Shown: positions 35,675-46,620 of the stretch, one piece after another | Position numbering within the stretch: position 1 is the first letter of the stretch | Layout of the letters: every line of letters begins with the position of its first letter | NCBI GenBank assembly: GCA_032622095.1 | Contig: CP136067.1 | Coordinates: 124,037,030-124,101,029 of the forward strand | Direction of reading: 5' to 3' | DNA: 64,000 nucleotides | Origin: Siphonodentalium dalli | Taxonomy: Eukaryota; Mollusca; Scaphopoda; Gadilida; Siphonodentaliidae | Translations under genes and position numbers: made by a program | The notes under the pieces: generated by a model | The model's input: the letters and a program-made list of their open reading frames with translations, nothing else | What the model was told of the DNA's origin: nothing | Database searches by the model: none

Positions 35675-35942
35675 CTTCCAATAATATCCTGGACGAGTTC
35701 GAAAACCAGCCTGGCCCAATAAAATTTGATAGAGTTATGGCCCTTAATTAGTCATTTTTCGTGAATTTTTAGCTCGTTAGCGCGATAACTTCAACAAACG
35801 TCCTCCGATTTGTTTAAAATTTGGAATAGACATACTTGCCAAGAATATTTCGGACGAGTTCGAAAACCAGCCTGGCCCGATCAAATTTGATGGAGTTATG
35901 GCCCTTAATTAGTCATTTTTCGATTTTGCCTATTAATTAGTC

Positions 35943-37125
35943 TTCCGATACTGATGCACACCAATTGGCGGTAGCCACCGGCGGTAAGCCACCGAAAACG
36001 AGACACAGCATCTCTGATGCCACCTCTTGTTTCTTTTTTGGTGTTGTAGATCATAAGATTACTTTTTGTGGGGTTGATTTTGTATCGCTCTGATCTTGAA
36101 TCCACTCTGTTTACCATATCTTGCATATTTTCCGAATCGTGGGCCAGGAGAGCAAGGTCATCTGCACAGGTAACATGTGGGAACCTTAATTGTAGCTCCT
36201 TGACAATTGTAGCTCCTTGACAGTGTTCTTCAATTTGAAGTAGGAGTTGGTTGTTGAAGCGCTTATAGTGTCTAGTTGATAATATACCCCCTTGTCTGAC
36301 GCCTTGCTTTATGGAGAATGGATGAGAAAGTCCACCGTCCCATTTCACTCTGGATTGGAGACCGCTATATAGATCTTTTAACAACAGCCAGTCATCTCTA
36401 ATTCCATTAAGGAATAATTTTTGTAAAAGTATGGAATGATCCACCACATCGAAGGCTTTCTGAGCGTCTAGTGTTATAAATAGTAGTGGTTTCTTCTGTG
36501 TCTTGGCCTCAGCGATACATTCAGTCACTATTAGGGCCGCATTGATGGATGAAGTCCCCTTTGTGAAGCCTACTTGGAGCTTAGATTGTGATGGTAAGAG
36601 TATTTTTTCATGTCGTATATTCAGGATATGTTCTAGAATTTTCAGTAATGTAGATGTCACTGTAATGCCTCGATAGTTTGAGGGATTATGTGGATCGCCT
36701 TTCTTGAAGACTGGTGTTACCTTTCCATCCTTCAGAATCTCTGGAGCTTTTCCGCGCTGTACTATGGAGTTGAGGAGTTTTGATAGGTAATATTCTATTT
36801 CAGTCTTTGCAAACTTCAGATGTTCTGCCGTGAGTCCCATACAATCAGCGGCTTTATCATTTCCAAGTCTTAATATTGCATTTGAAATTTCTTCTGGGGT
36901 GATGTTATCGATGGATTCTTCTTGTTTATGGCAGAAGTCTTCAATGTATAAATATATAGTAGGTCAAGTTCTATGCTTTCTTTATGGTCTGGTTCAAATT
37001 CTGGGTCAATTGTAGGAGTTGCCAGATTTTTAAAGTGATTTGACCATCCTTTGAGTATATCTTCTGGGGTAGTTAGATTGGAGCCATCAACAACCAGTTC
37101 AGATACGGTGTCTGATTTAGAAGCA
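35943..37125 (-). mobile_element. Non-LTR retrotransposon, reverse transcriptase part (CR1/Daphne-like)
   Basis: Numbering from the Met at 36840, RT motifs are VTPVFKKGDPHNPSNYRGIT (41-60), LLFITLDAQKAFDVVDH with motif-A Asp 125, QGVRQGGILS (179-188) and CADDLALLA with the catalytic Asp pair 227-228. Upstream, DNITPEEISNAILRLGNDKA and, after a frameshift near 36960, VVDGSNLTTPEDILKGWSNH extend the homology to about 37125, where it stops. The endonuclease domain is absent, so the element is 5'-truncated, as is usual for LINEs. The coding frame enters the 10-bp flank of the array element in frame with the C-terminal part at 31164. The family level (CR1/L2/Daphne-like) is inferred from motif wording. 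Confidence 0.8.
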
Positions 37126-37462
37126 CGTTGTTATATTCACTGCGGATCTTCACAAATTTATTTCATCATTTTACATTTTAACGTTCAAAAGTCTTTAAAA
37201 GAATTAAAAATAAGATATATACTGCAGAAGTTAATTAGAAACAATTAAACAAATATTTTTATTAAACTTTAAAAACTTTTTTATTTCTGTTGTACAGTTG
37301 TGATCAAAATAATAACGATTACAGTTATGGCCGATAATATCGGCCCTGGCAATTTAACGTTGGAAAATTTGAGCCGATAATATCCGCCCCTGGCAATCAA
37401 AGAGTCAATGAACGTTTCGTTAAGGGTACCACTTGCCTTCAAACTTTTGTTCTTCGGGTGGC

Positions 37463-37917
37463 TTTACAACTTCTGTATGTCTTCCGTCAGAGGGAGACAT
37501 GTGCCTGTATTCACTTTATTACTGTTTAATACTTTCAAAGCTGGATTGGCGATTTCATCCCCCCACTCCGATTCCAGAAGTTTGACAAAGTTCTTTGTTT
37601 TTTCAGCTTCAGTTGCATCACCAGACATAAGACAGTTGGCATTCTTGATTCGAGCGCATTTTTTGAGAATGTGGCCATTTGTTACAGCAAGGGAGGGATT
37701 GCCGAACATATTGGTTTTCTCGTCAAAATGGCATAAGACTTTTATTGCTCGAACAACATTTTTATACTTCACTGGTTGAATAGCATCACTCAGATATGTT
37801 ATGCTGGAATCTTCCTCCCTCACAGCTAGCACAAATCTTGCAATCTCTCTGAGCTTCGTACTGATGTATGGGTGAAGGTGACACAGGTGTCCCATGTTTG
37901 TTGTACAATAGTTGCCC
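37463..37917 (-). pseudogene. Tyrosine-recombinase-like family, N-terminal exon (copy C)
   Basis: It begins after TTTCAG (AG near 37919-37918) with GNYCTTNMGHLCHLHPYIST. It continues KLREIARFVLAVREEDSSI, NVVRAIKVLCHFDEKTNMFG, NPSLAVTNGHILKKCARIKN, FVKLLESEWGDEI and LPLTEDIQKL. The pattern aligns with copy D at 39.2-39.8 kb (GNPSLDLKIGHLLKK, LTLVENDWTDEV, LLLTEDVMKL). I believe these are the N-terminal half of the protein whose C-terminal half is seen in copies A and B, based on remembered family layout. The frame stops right after EDIQKL; GTAAAG there could be a donor. No internal stops, so this exon could be intact. Confidence 0.55.
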
Positions 37918-38007
37918 TGAAATTGGAAAAGTTATACCAACAGCATACCTCAAACATGTTAAAGAACATACTGTGGGTTAACCCTTTACCCAACAGAACG
38001 GCCCTGT

Positions 38008-38293
38008 GCCAATGCATTCTCTGATATATGCGAGTCGACCATAGGTCACCTCGCATATATAAGAGAATGCATTGGCTTAACACATATTAAAAATGATAAA
38101 ATTGTCAAAGAATATAGAAATATATTATTAAAATTGTTAAAAACTGTAAGAAAAAATTATGAAATTGTTAAAGAATGTAAGAAAAAATGGTAAAAAGTGT
38201 TATTATTTTTTTTTTTAGGCCAATGCATTCTCTTATATATGCGAGGCGACCTATGGTCGACTCGCATATATAAGAGAATGCATTGGCACAGGG
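38008..38293. mobile_element. Compound palindrome: two inverted copies of a ~70-bp palindrome
   Basis: The left block (about 38008-38076) and right block (about 38219-38293) are each self-complementary (CCAATGCATTCTC...GAGAATGCATTGG with ATATATGCGAG inside). They are also reverse complements of each other, including CCCTGTG/CACAGGG ends. The ~140-bp centre consists of AT-rich repeats (AAATTGTTAAA, TGTAAGAAAAA). It lies just upstream of exon C. No target duplication is obvious. Confidence 0.75.
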
Positions 38294-38989
38294 CATAACT
38301 GTAACCATCACAATGTGGTCAATGAACCGGTTCCAATGCTATCCATATTTGTATAGAAGTCGGTAGCCGACAGGCCTCTCCGTACAGAATGAGGAGAGTG
38401 GGTAGGAGCTCCCCTAAAATCAGCCTGGGAAAGTAGCTAACCTGGCGAGTACTTAGGCGAGTAAAGTGGCAAACTAAGGTGAAGCTCATAATTCACTAAG
38501 ATGTTTTAGGAAAACAAACATGGCAAAAGATTTTATTTATTTAACATATATAAAATGATAGTTTTATCAATGAAATGACAGTTTATTAAATTTGGTTTTT
38601 ATCATAGGGGCAGTAAATATGTTCAGTCAAAAAGAACCAACTCGAAGCATTCAGCGAAAACAATAAACATTTAATTGCATTTCATTATTCATTTAATATT
38701 ATTACTTTAAATAAGTAACTGTGTTAGTATACTCATGTGTGTTCTGATATCGCATCGTATGGCCAGCACATGAATAGAGTTGTAAATTAGACAAGAATAC
38801 ATATGCCCAAAACAAGAAAACTAACTCTAAACAAGACAATATCATGCAGAGCAAGAAACAAGGAGATCATTGTTTGCGATAACCAAGTTATTGTGATAAT
38901 GTCAGTTTTTCGCCCTGCCACATTATCTGATGTTCTTGAATTAAAGGCCCACCTCTCATTCGAACCTCCAAATTTAATTTAAAACATTT

Positions 38990-39230
38990 TTTTTGGAACG
39001 AGTTGCTTGTGGTAATATATATGTAGAAATAGGTGGGAAAACATATATAGTCGTTCTATTGTATACGTGTAGCCTAAAAGTCATGCCTCAAAGTGATTTA
39101 ATTGAAATAAAAGGTACCCTTCTTTCGTTTTAGTCATATCATAGAGTAAGGAAGATAGTTGATTTTTAGGCTACACTTATACAATACCATGGGTATATAT
39201 ATGTTTTTGACCCGCATTTTCTCCAAAAAT
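38990..39230. mobile_element. Inverted-repeat element, ~50-bp imperfect arms
   Basis: GTGTAGCCTAAAAGTC (near 39067) is matched by the complement of GATTTTTAGGCTACAC (near 39160). Outward, ATTGTATA and AAAACATATATA also pair. It lies directly beside the end of exon D and probably truncates it. Confidence 0.5.
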
Positions 39231-39830
39231 GCCTGAAGTTTCATGACATCCTCGGTTAAAAGAAGATTCTGGCCTTTAGTTCAGGAATTCCCTAAAAAAT
39301 CGACTCCTTAACCACAGCAGAATTATGGGTAATTTTTCAGGATTTAGTCGGAAATATGGCTTGTTGCTATTCATCGGAAAGCTCTCAGTGAGAATTACCC
39401 ATAATTCTGCTGTGGTTAAGGAGTCGATTATTTAGGGCATTACTGTAAGTTTGTTTGCAGCTGCTGTCTGCATAGCCGAACTTGAAACTTCGTCAGTCCA
39501 ATCATTTTCTACTAGTGTTAGGAAATCATCAGCCGCTTGTCCTTCGGTATTGTTGGAGATAAGTGATTCAGACTTCTTAATCCATGCACGTTTTCTTCAA
39601 GAGATGACCTATTTTCAAGTCAAGTGAGGGATTTCCATACCTGTTTGTGTCTTGATTGAACTTGCATAGAGCTCTTGTAGAATTAACTGCAACAGGATAT
39701 CTCTCTGGAACAAGGACATCATTTAGACTTCTTATGTTAGTATCACCAATTCTGGTTTGTATGAGAAACCTTCCAACTCTCGCATCTTTGTACTGATATT
39801 GGTGTACAAGTGGACAATATGCCCGTGCTT
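39215..39830 (-). pseudogene. Tyrosine-recombinase-like family, N-terminal exon (copy D), split by a MITE
   Basis: It starts after ATTATTTCAG (AG 39832-39831): ARAYCPLVHQYQYKDARVGR, IQTRIGDTNIRSLNDVLV, NSTRALCKFNQDTNRYG, NPSLDLKIGHLLKK. A one-base frameshift leads to RAWIKKSESLISNN, DDFLTLVENDWTDEVSSSAM and AAANKLT. Here the CAGTAATGC MITE (39282-39445) is inserted. Removing it with one copy of the TA duplication continues in frame as KGQNLLLTEDVMKLQAFL. The exon is then lost at the inverted-repeat element near 39215. It parallels copy C over its whole length with roughly one-third identity by eye, so C and D are old paralogues. Confidence 0.6.
39282..39445. mobile_element. CAGTAATGC-family MITE in recombinase exon D
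   Basis: The right end GGGCATTACTG is followed by TA (39446-39447). The left end is diverged (CAGGAATTCCCTAA) with TT before it, a mutated TA. The hairpin arms contain CCACAGCAGAATTATGGGTA and the GGATTTAGTCGGAAATATGG motif. More diverged than the copy at 29.1 kb. Confidence 0.8.
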
Positions 39831-39849
39831 CTGAAATAATTTCTCACCT

Positions 39850-40130
39850 ATTTCTCACAAACTTCAGAAATTCCCAAGTCTCAAACAAGGGCTGTATCTC
39901 AGGTAATAATGAATGGACGAAAGCTGCAGTAAGTCGATATCCTTTTCCTCAAGCTGTGCAATTACCATTTGAAAACACAACTGAATCTGATTATACTTGC
40001 CTGGCGCAAAATTCACAAATCATGTCAAACATAGGCCGTAACTCTGGTAAATATTATTGGACAAAACCCATAGTATGTGCGTATCCTTTCTCCCAACCTG
40101 TGCAATCACCATAACAAAAGACAACGAATT
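39850..40130. repeat. Two diverged ~140-bp units
   Basis: ATTCACAAATCATG, CTGTGCAAT.ACCAT, GTATCCTTT and GGCCGTAACTCTGG / GGGCTGTATCTCAGG recur. The GGCCGTAACTCTG core resembles the GGCCATAACTC core of the other arrays. Confidence 0.4.
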
Positions 40131-40190
40131 ACGATAATTAACACCCGAGTTACAAGGTGATATGTTCGGTCAGACGGAGCCCTTGACTAT

Positions 40191-41163
40191 ATGCCCCGAA
40201 CCACCTGCAATAGGGTTGAAATGATTAATCGACTAGCTGTAGTCGACGTTGAAATGTCAGAACGTCGACTCTGAATTTTGCCGTTGACTAGTTGGAACAT
40301 AGTGTTTTAGTTACATGTATAACGTTTTCAAGATTGATTCTGGCATAAACGGTGTTAACTGCGCGTAAGTTATGGTATACTAGTAAGTATAACGTTTGAT
40401 GGCAGCCGGAATTGACAGTTATACTAGTATAGACACACACGGTGACCCGACTGTTAGTATTAATTGAAAGAATGAAATTGACAACACAATGTCTCACTCG
40501 TCGTTTGAGGTCAAAGACATCACTGCAACATGATGGCAATGATTGATGCGGCTTTATCGTTTGTCGGAGACCGCTTTGATCTAGACACTGTGTATATTTC
40601 GATTGGTTTCGCACCGTCGGGTTATGATGCGACGCTGTGTGAAGGTCGCTTAAGGTGACGTCATTGGTGCTACCGTATATAAATGACATTAAGAACTGGC
40701 TATCGTATTCTACAACGTAGCCTATACTATAGGGCGTATTTAGTCGGAACATTAACATTTTATAGTGACCCTGCTCGGCACCGGTTTATTGGTGACCACG
40801 TGACTAAACGAAATCTCGAATGCTGATATTAAATTTAAAACCGTTATAAAAGTTAAAACCGTTATAAAAGATCGTGTTTCTAATCATTATCCACCACATG
40901 TCTAATTATATAATTACATTCAGTGTGTTAGATTAATATGAAGATGTTCACTGTATTATTTCCCAAATAAATTGGTGTCTATGCAGGAAAATGCGCTACG
41001 CAATAGACGTCATTGCATCAGTCATCAGTGAATTCATCATAGTGAATTTTCCGTTATGTTTGAAAGTTTTGATATCGGGTACCGACTAGTCAACGCAACG
41101 TGACTTTTTGGCCTTGACTAGTCGACTTTGAAATTCACTAATCGTTGCAGTGGTCGAGGCATA
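40191..41163. mobile_element. Terminal-inverted-repeat element (~0.97 kb)
   Basis: The left end ATGCCCCGAACCACCTGCAA and the complement of the right end (ATGCCTCGACCACTGCAACG) pair imperfectly. Both are followed inward by GTCGACTAG-rich stretches. No clear target duplication and no coding content. Confidence 0.45.
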
Positions 41164-41760
41164 ATAAAGCTGGTTGTGGAGTAAAAGTTTTTAAATATTT
41201 GGACATTTAGGATGTATATTGTCAGGTGTTATATAAATTGATCCCAAATGATTTTAATCGATATATGAACACGCGATATGTCAGTTTTCCATTTACGTCA
41301 AAATTTTGATGGGAAAGTGTCACCTATATTGGTGTGGACAACCTGACAATAAAAATTAATAGTAGTTGATCTGATGAAAAACTCAATAGAAATGGGTTCA
41401 GTCGAACCACGGTCTATAGAATATTCAAAAATATAGTGGATAGTCGCAATTCTATGCAAAATGTATAAGATGGATCCACTAAATTCAAACCTCAACTGAC
41501 CACTAAAAATCAGGTGAGTGTGACAGTATGAACAAATCTGAATCTTTTCAGTTTTCCATTTTCTGGGACTGGAGAAATTTTTTAAGTTTTCGTTTAAAAT
41601 AGTTGAGCCCACAATAGCGCAATTCCACATGAGGTCACACATCCCAGTTTGCATTGCGCGGTGCCATGTTGGATGTAGCAACGAGTATAAACAAAGCCAC
41701 TTTTGTAGGAAGTTATAGTTATAATCAAGTGTCTTACCCATCAATGATTGTGTTGTGCAC

Positions 41761-42919
41761 TAGTGATGAGCCGATTGTCAAATAGAGCCTTGCGCCTATT
41801 GCCGATTATTTGAGATCACAATCGGCCGATTCAGGTGCCGATTCCGATTATTTCAATACTTATAGCAGAATATGTTATATGTGTTATATAATACTTAGAA
41901 TTAGAAGCAAGCAACAAATGAAGTAATATGCCAGTACACAGTATACATAAGTATATGTTTGGGTAAGTATATAGGCGGGCATGTGCGGACTTGTGATCGA
42001 ATACAGGCAACTTACCCATGTATTTAGGCTATTCCACAACAAATTATTTGAAAGTTTGATGTAGCCACGTGCATGACGACATGTCCACGGTTCGTTTTGA
42101 TAACAATTCATCAAACGGCATTTTTCTTTGATCCCAATTCAAAGGAAATGAGCCGACTGAACTAGTTGAAAGTTACACCATGTTCATGTCAATTTCACAG
42201 ACACGATTCGATTTCAGCATGGTCATCATAATAATCATTGGTGGTGACCTATACGTGACGTCACACGAGGCTGACTGGATGGAATGACATTGTCTTTGAC
42301 TATTTAAAGTCACGTGACATGCACTTTCGGTTTCTATAGTATAGTTTATACCTGTTACGCTGTATATATGTACTATATAGATAGCTCTGTTGTACTTCGT
42401 ATGCATACATCTTGTTTTTGATAGTCTGACATAAGTCAAAATGTCAACATGTTGACGAACAATAAAGTTACCTATGGGCGTACATGAGTCCCATGATATG
42501 TACGTTGTGTACATCATAATGCTAACGAAATCAATCAACTGAAACGACTGTTCTGGTATGCCAATAATTAATGATTATGTGCAATCACGGCGTCAAGCTT
42601 GCAGCCTCACTCTAACACAAAGTGTCACGTGCTTCTCCACTAATATATTGTTCAAACATAGACCCAGGTACGACCGCGGTATTGAAGAGGACATGTCTGT
42701 ATATCAAGTTTGTGTTTGGTATCACTTTCCCCATGTTTACTGGTCATTTATTCAACAAAACATCGTCATATTTAAAACAGTTTATTGGAGAAAAACAAGC
42801 ACCTATTTATTATTTAGACAATCGCAAATCCCGATGTTCAAACCCGAGTACCGATTGTCATCCGATGGGCCACAATCGGCCGATTCCGATTGTCGTTCCC
42901 GATTATCGGCTCATCACTA
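41761..42919. mobile_element. Non-autonomous hAT-type element with perfect 8-bp duplication
   Basis: Ends TAGTGATGAGCCGAT and ATCGGCTCATCACTA are inverted. TTGTGCAC flanks both sides exactly (41753-41760, 42920-42927). Subterminal regions repeat ATCGGCCGATTC in both orientations. The 1.16-kb interior holds only short, unrecognisable frames. Superfamily by duplication length and TIR style. Confidence 0.8.
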
Positions 42920-42999
42920 TTGTGCACACAATGTTATTTAAAGTCAAATGTTAAGATACAAATTTACAAACTAAAAAGTTGAAATAGTATAGTCCCGAT

Positions 43000-43879
43000 C
43001 GATGATTTGTTATGAATATTAATTATGCTGTGAGTATTTTTTATGTAAAGTGAAGTGAAGTAAAGCTGTTATAAAACCATTGTAATATTGACTTCAAATG
43101 TCTGCTCTTCACACTTTCAACATGCAGATTTAGAAAATTATACAAGTACCGTATAAGTAAAAGTTAGGGCCTACATATATACATGTCACAGAGAAAGGAT
43201 ATATGCTATGCTAACCTGCAGGATCTTCTGCGAACGTTTTACTTAATTTGTTCGAGAATATAAAGCTTCCTCCACATTGTTACGACAATGTACATGTAAA
43301 TGGGAATCAACAAATGTTTTCCAAGAGAATGGCACACAATTTCACACATTTCACATGCTTTGCGGTGTGTACACGCAACCTTCACCGAAAGAGTTCACTT
43401 TGTGCTATTGTTGCTACATGACAACAAGTAACTGACTCCAACAACTAACAGCTACATTGTATGGTATCAAATTGGACAAAACAAATTGTTTTCACTTTTT
43501 TAAAAGCTAATGTTAATGGCGAAACGGAAACAAACATTTACTGGAAATCACTCAGAATCACTGGGTAATTCCGTACTTGAGAGTTTCAAAGCGATGCTCA
43601 ACAACTCTGAAGTGGTAAAATAAATATTTCAAAAAAATTATAATAATGCTGAACTTTACCAATATGAATATTAGCAACGTCACTTGAAATGTTATTGATA
43701 ATATAAAATTGAAATTCGCGCCCTGCTTCGATCGGACTCAAATGTTCAGAAATAACTAAATGCGCTGTTTCATCAGAGACTTCTAAAAAGTTCCTCACAT
43801 TGCTATTCAATAAATTTTAAATAATATATAATAAATATTTGACAGAAATGATTGAAATTACTTATATTTTTATTTAATA
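43000..43879. other. No recognisable gene
   Basis: AT-rich, non-repetitive sequence. Short frames only. Confidence 0.35.
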
Positions 43880-44400
43880 CTTGAAGGTGACCCGACTTCG
43901 TCCGGACTTTGACCTTGAATTGTCCATTTTGAAGGTCAAGGTCGAGTGGGGTCACGATTTGACCAGTCCAAAACACTGCCCGGACAAAAGTACCCGACAA
44001 ACGTGCCCGTCGAAATCCATCCGGTTTTACCCGATTTGACCTTGAATTGATCACTTTGAAGGTCAAGGTCAGGTCGGAGTCACGATTTGACCCGTCCAAA
44101 ACACTCAGTGGACAAAAGTAACCCTATGTATAAAATTTCGTCGAAATCCCATCAAAATTGGCGATTTGACCTTGAATTGACCCATTTCAAGGTCACGTCG
44201 CACGGTCAAATGAATATGCTTATGAGCCTCCCCGGCCGAAAATACCCCCACATACCAAGTTTTATCGAAATCCCGTGATATTCGGGCGTTTGACCTTGAA
44301 ATTACCCGATTTCAAGGTCAAGGTCACATCGCACGGGCAAATTAATAGGCCCATGTCACTCCCCGGCCGAAAATACCCCCACAGGTTCCGAGACACTTGT
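43880..44400. repeat. Array of ~130-bp units rich in TGACCTTGAA / TCAAGGTCA
   Basis: Four degenerate units share TTTGACCTTGAAWT, CATTTCAAGGTCAAGGTC, a TCGCACGG or GTCACGATTTGACC segment, and CCCCGGCCGAAAATACCCCC or CCGGACAAAAGTACCC, then TCGAAATCC. Each unit pairs TGACCTTGA with TCAAGGTCA, so the core is an inverted repeat of about 12 bp around a short spacer. Frames through the array are not a gene. Confidence 0.7.
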
Positions 44401-44939
44401 GCTGCATTTGCAGCGAATTTCAGCAATAGTCAGAAACATGACAATTTTAATTTAATTTTTTGTTTTTCAATGAGTTAATTATTTAGTTTTTCAATGAGTT
44501 AATTGTGCTTTTTTAATTTTTTAATTGAATTTTTTGTTTTTAAATTTTACCCGATTTTTTTTGGTTTTTCAAGGAGTTAATTGTGCCTTTTTAATTTTGT
44601 TTTTCAATTTTACCCAATTTTTTTTGGTTTTTCAATGAACCTGTCCATGACACTTCCCGTATTTAGCAAGTTTGAGCTCAATCGGTTCGAGTCTATAAAG
44701 GACACACACATATATATGACACTTCCCGTAGGTAGCAAGTTTGAGCTCAATCGGCATTCCCTGGAATTTCCCAGTCACCAACGCGGCGTAATTTTGGTAC
44801 ATATATAGAGACCAATTGTCCATTGGCTGTCATGTGTAGTAAAGATGTCTTATAAGCCGACATTGCCGTGGGGATGCCCGTTCCTACACGCGTTTTCGAT
44901 TCTATGAAGTACCCACATATATACACACATACATATATA

Positions 44940-45240
44940 TATATATAGCTATATGTTCGCGGAAGCCACATTAGGGAGACATTTGTGTGTAAATAACCCA
45001 CATTAGGGCGACTTTTACATTAGGGCGACTTTTTGTGTGTCCCCCTAATGTTTAGCGTGTTTTTTAAGTGAATTTAACATGCAAATTTATATATTTTTCC
45101 TGTCATGTGTGATCTCTGTGACACTATTATTCACCAACTGTCGATAGTTTTTGCGCGGAATGAATATTTTAATAGATATATGCAATTAAATTATCGGTAG
45201 TGTATATCTGACAGTGTTACAGACCGACATTAGGGGGACC
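44940..45240. repeat. Scattered CATTAGGGNGAC motifs
   Basis: CATTAGGG(A/C/G)GAC occurs near 44970, 45000, 45020 and 45228, and in inverted form as CCCCCTAATG near 45040. Probably the remains of a small inverted-repeat element. Confidence 0.4.
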
Positions 45241-45659
45241 TGGTTTTATTGTGATAAATACTGTTAATTTGGGAATATGTTTGCATGACGAAGACTGATT
45301 ATGGGTTATATCTTATAATTAAAACCGCTTACTCAATATCAACTTTTAAAATTCAAAATCCTGAGATATATTTCGATATACATATTTTGCGGTGATATTT
45401 TCTACGACACAGGAGATATAGAATTACATCTGAATAAACCATGCATTAAGTAGACAACCACATTGGTCAGTTACTAATGAGATTTGATATATGGGTAATT
45501 TGGCCCGGAAAATATTATTAGATAGGTCCCATTGACATTAGATGTCCTAAAGGGGCAATAACAACGCATTTAACTAACTAATTGATTATAGACCAAAAAT
45601 GGTTGCAATCTGGTCGGTGTAAGTTTAAACACGGGGATGACCCATATAGTGTGGTATAG

Positions 45660-46620
45660 ATGCCGTTGACCTCAGACGCCTTTAAGGGTCAAATTTGAGC
45701 AATAAAGAGCGTTCTTTATAAGTTTAAAGTATTTGTAGGAAAATTGGTACAAATGAACCACCAACTTGATGAATGTCACGCGATAGGCATCTTCGACCCA
45801 AGATGACTTACATGGGTATATAATCAATAAAGAGCGTTTATCATCATTCCAGAAGATATGTGAGAAAATTGGTGACAAAAGTCGAATGACGCAGGGCATG
45901 TCAAGGGAATGGGTTTGTTGACCTCAAATTATTTAAAGATGCACTAATAATAAGAAATTAAAAGATAAATGTAACTTTATCCGGATGCCGCTGATCTCAG
46001 ACGATTTTAATGGACAAATGTGAGCAATAAAGAGCGTTAGTTATAGGCTCAAAGTATATGTAGGGAAACTGGTACAGATGAATCACCCGACCAGGTGGTT
46101 GTCACGCGATAGGCGTCTTTGACCTCAGATGACTTACATGGTAATATAATCAATAAAGAGCGTTTATTTTCATTCCTGAAGATGAGTGGGGGAAATTTGT
46201 GACAAAACTGGAATGACGCAGGGCGTGTCAAAGGATTGGGTGTGTTGACCTCACACGATTTAAAGATGCACTAATAATTAGCAATTAAAAGAAAAAAATT
46301 AACTCTATCCGGATGACGTTGATCTCAGACGACTTTAGTGGGCAAATGCGAGCAATGAAGGCATTCGCTATAGGCTCAAAGTATATGAAGAAAAATTGGT
46401 ACAGATGAATCACCCGACCAGGTGATTTCACGTGATAGGCGTCTTTGACCTCAGATGATTTCATTGATATACAATCATTAAAGAGCGTTTATTATTATTT
46501 CATGGAGATATGTGGAGAAATTGATGCAAAAAAGTGACATGACGCAGGGAATGTCACGGGATTGGTTTTGTTTACATATAATGGTTTTGAAGAGGCACTA
46601 ATAATCAGCAATTAAGAGAT
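45660..46620. repeat. ~325-bp tandem repeat with AATAAAGAGCG motifs
   Basis: Three diverged units show ATAAAGAGCGTT near 45701/45825, 46026/46152 and 46468 (325, 327 and 316 bp apart). Other shared strings are CTCAGACGA, GGCTCAAAGTATATG, AAATTGGTACAGATGAA, CACGYGATAGGCGTCTT and ATGACGCAGGG. No coding function seen. Confidence 0.7.

Larger units (their letters stand above)
31612..35837. repeat. 2,113-bp direct duplication inside the array element
   Basis: Everything from about 31612 to 33724 recurs at 33725-35837 at a constant offset of 2113 bp, including the nested hAT element. The two copies look essentially identical. The edges lie in 161-bp core units, so unequal exchange between units is the simplest origin. 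Confidence 0.9.
31173..35932. mobile_element. 4.76-kb repeat-array element inserted in the retrotransposon
   Basis: It is flanked by TTAATTAGTC at 31163-31172 and 35933-35942. It begins with a short palindrome (GTCGAGTTTT / AAAACTCGAC, partly inside the flank) and GGCGGGCGG-type sequence. Core units of ~161 bp follow, with 'GCTCGTTAGCGCGATAACTT' near 31394, 31554, 31715, 31876 and 32038, plus CCGATTTGATTGAAATTTGG and GAGTTATGGCCCTTAATTAG. A hAT element sits in one unit, and a 2,113-bp block including it is duplicated. The core repeat itself contains TTAATTAGTC, so part of the flank identity could be microhomology. The design resembles 'pearl'-type non-autonomous elements. Confidence 0.75.

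Noticed and set aside
40288-40758. 156-codon minus frame
   Set aside because: Lies inside the 40.2-41.2 kb inverted-repeat element with no recognisable domain.
42173-42538. 121-codon minus frame inside the 41.8-42.9 kb element
   Set aside because: No transposase motif, AT-rich and low complexity. Treated as chance within a non-autonomous element.
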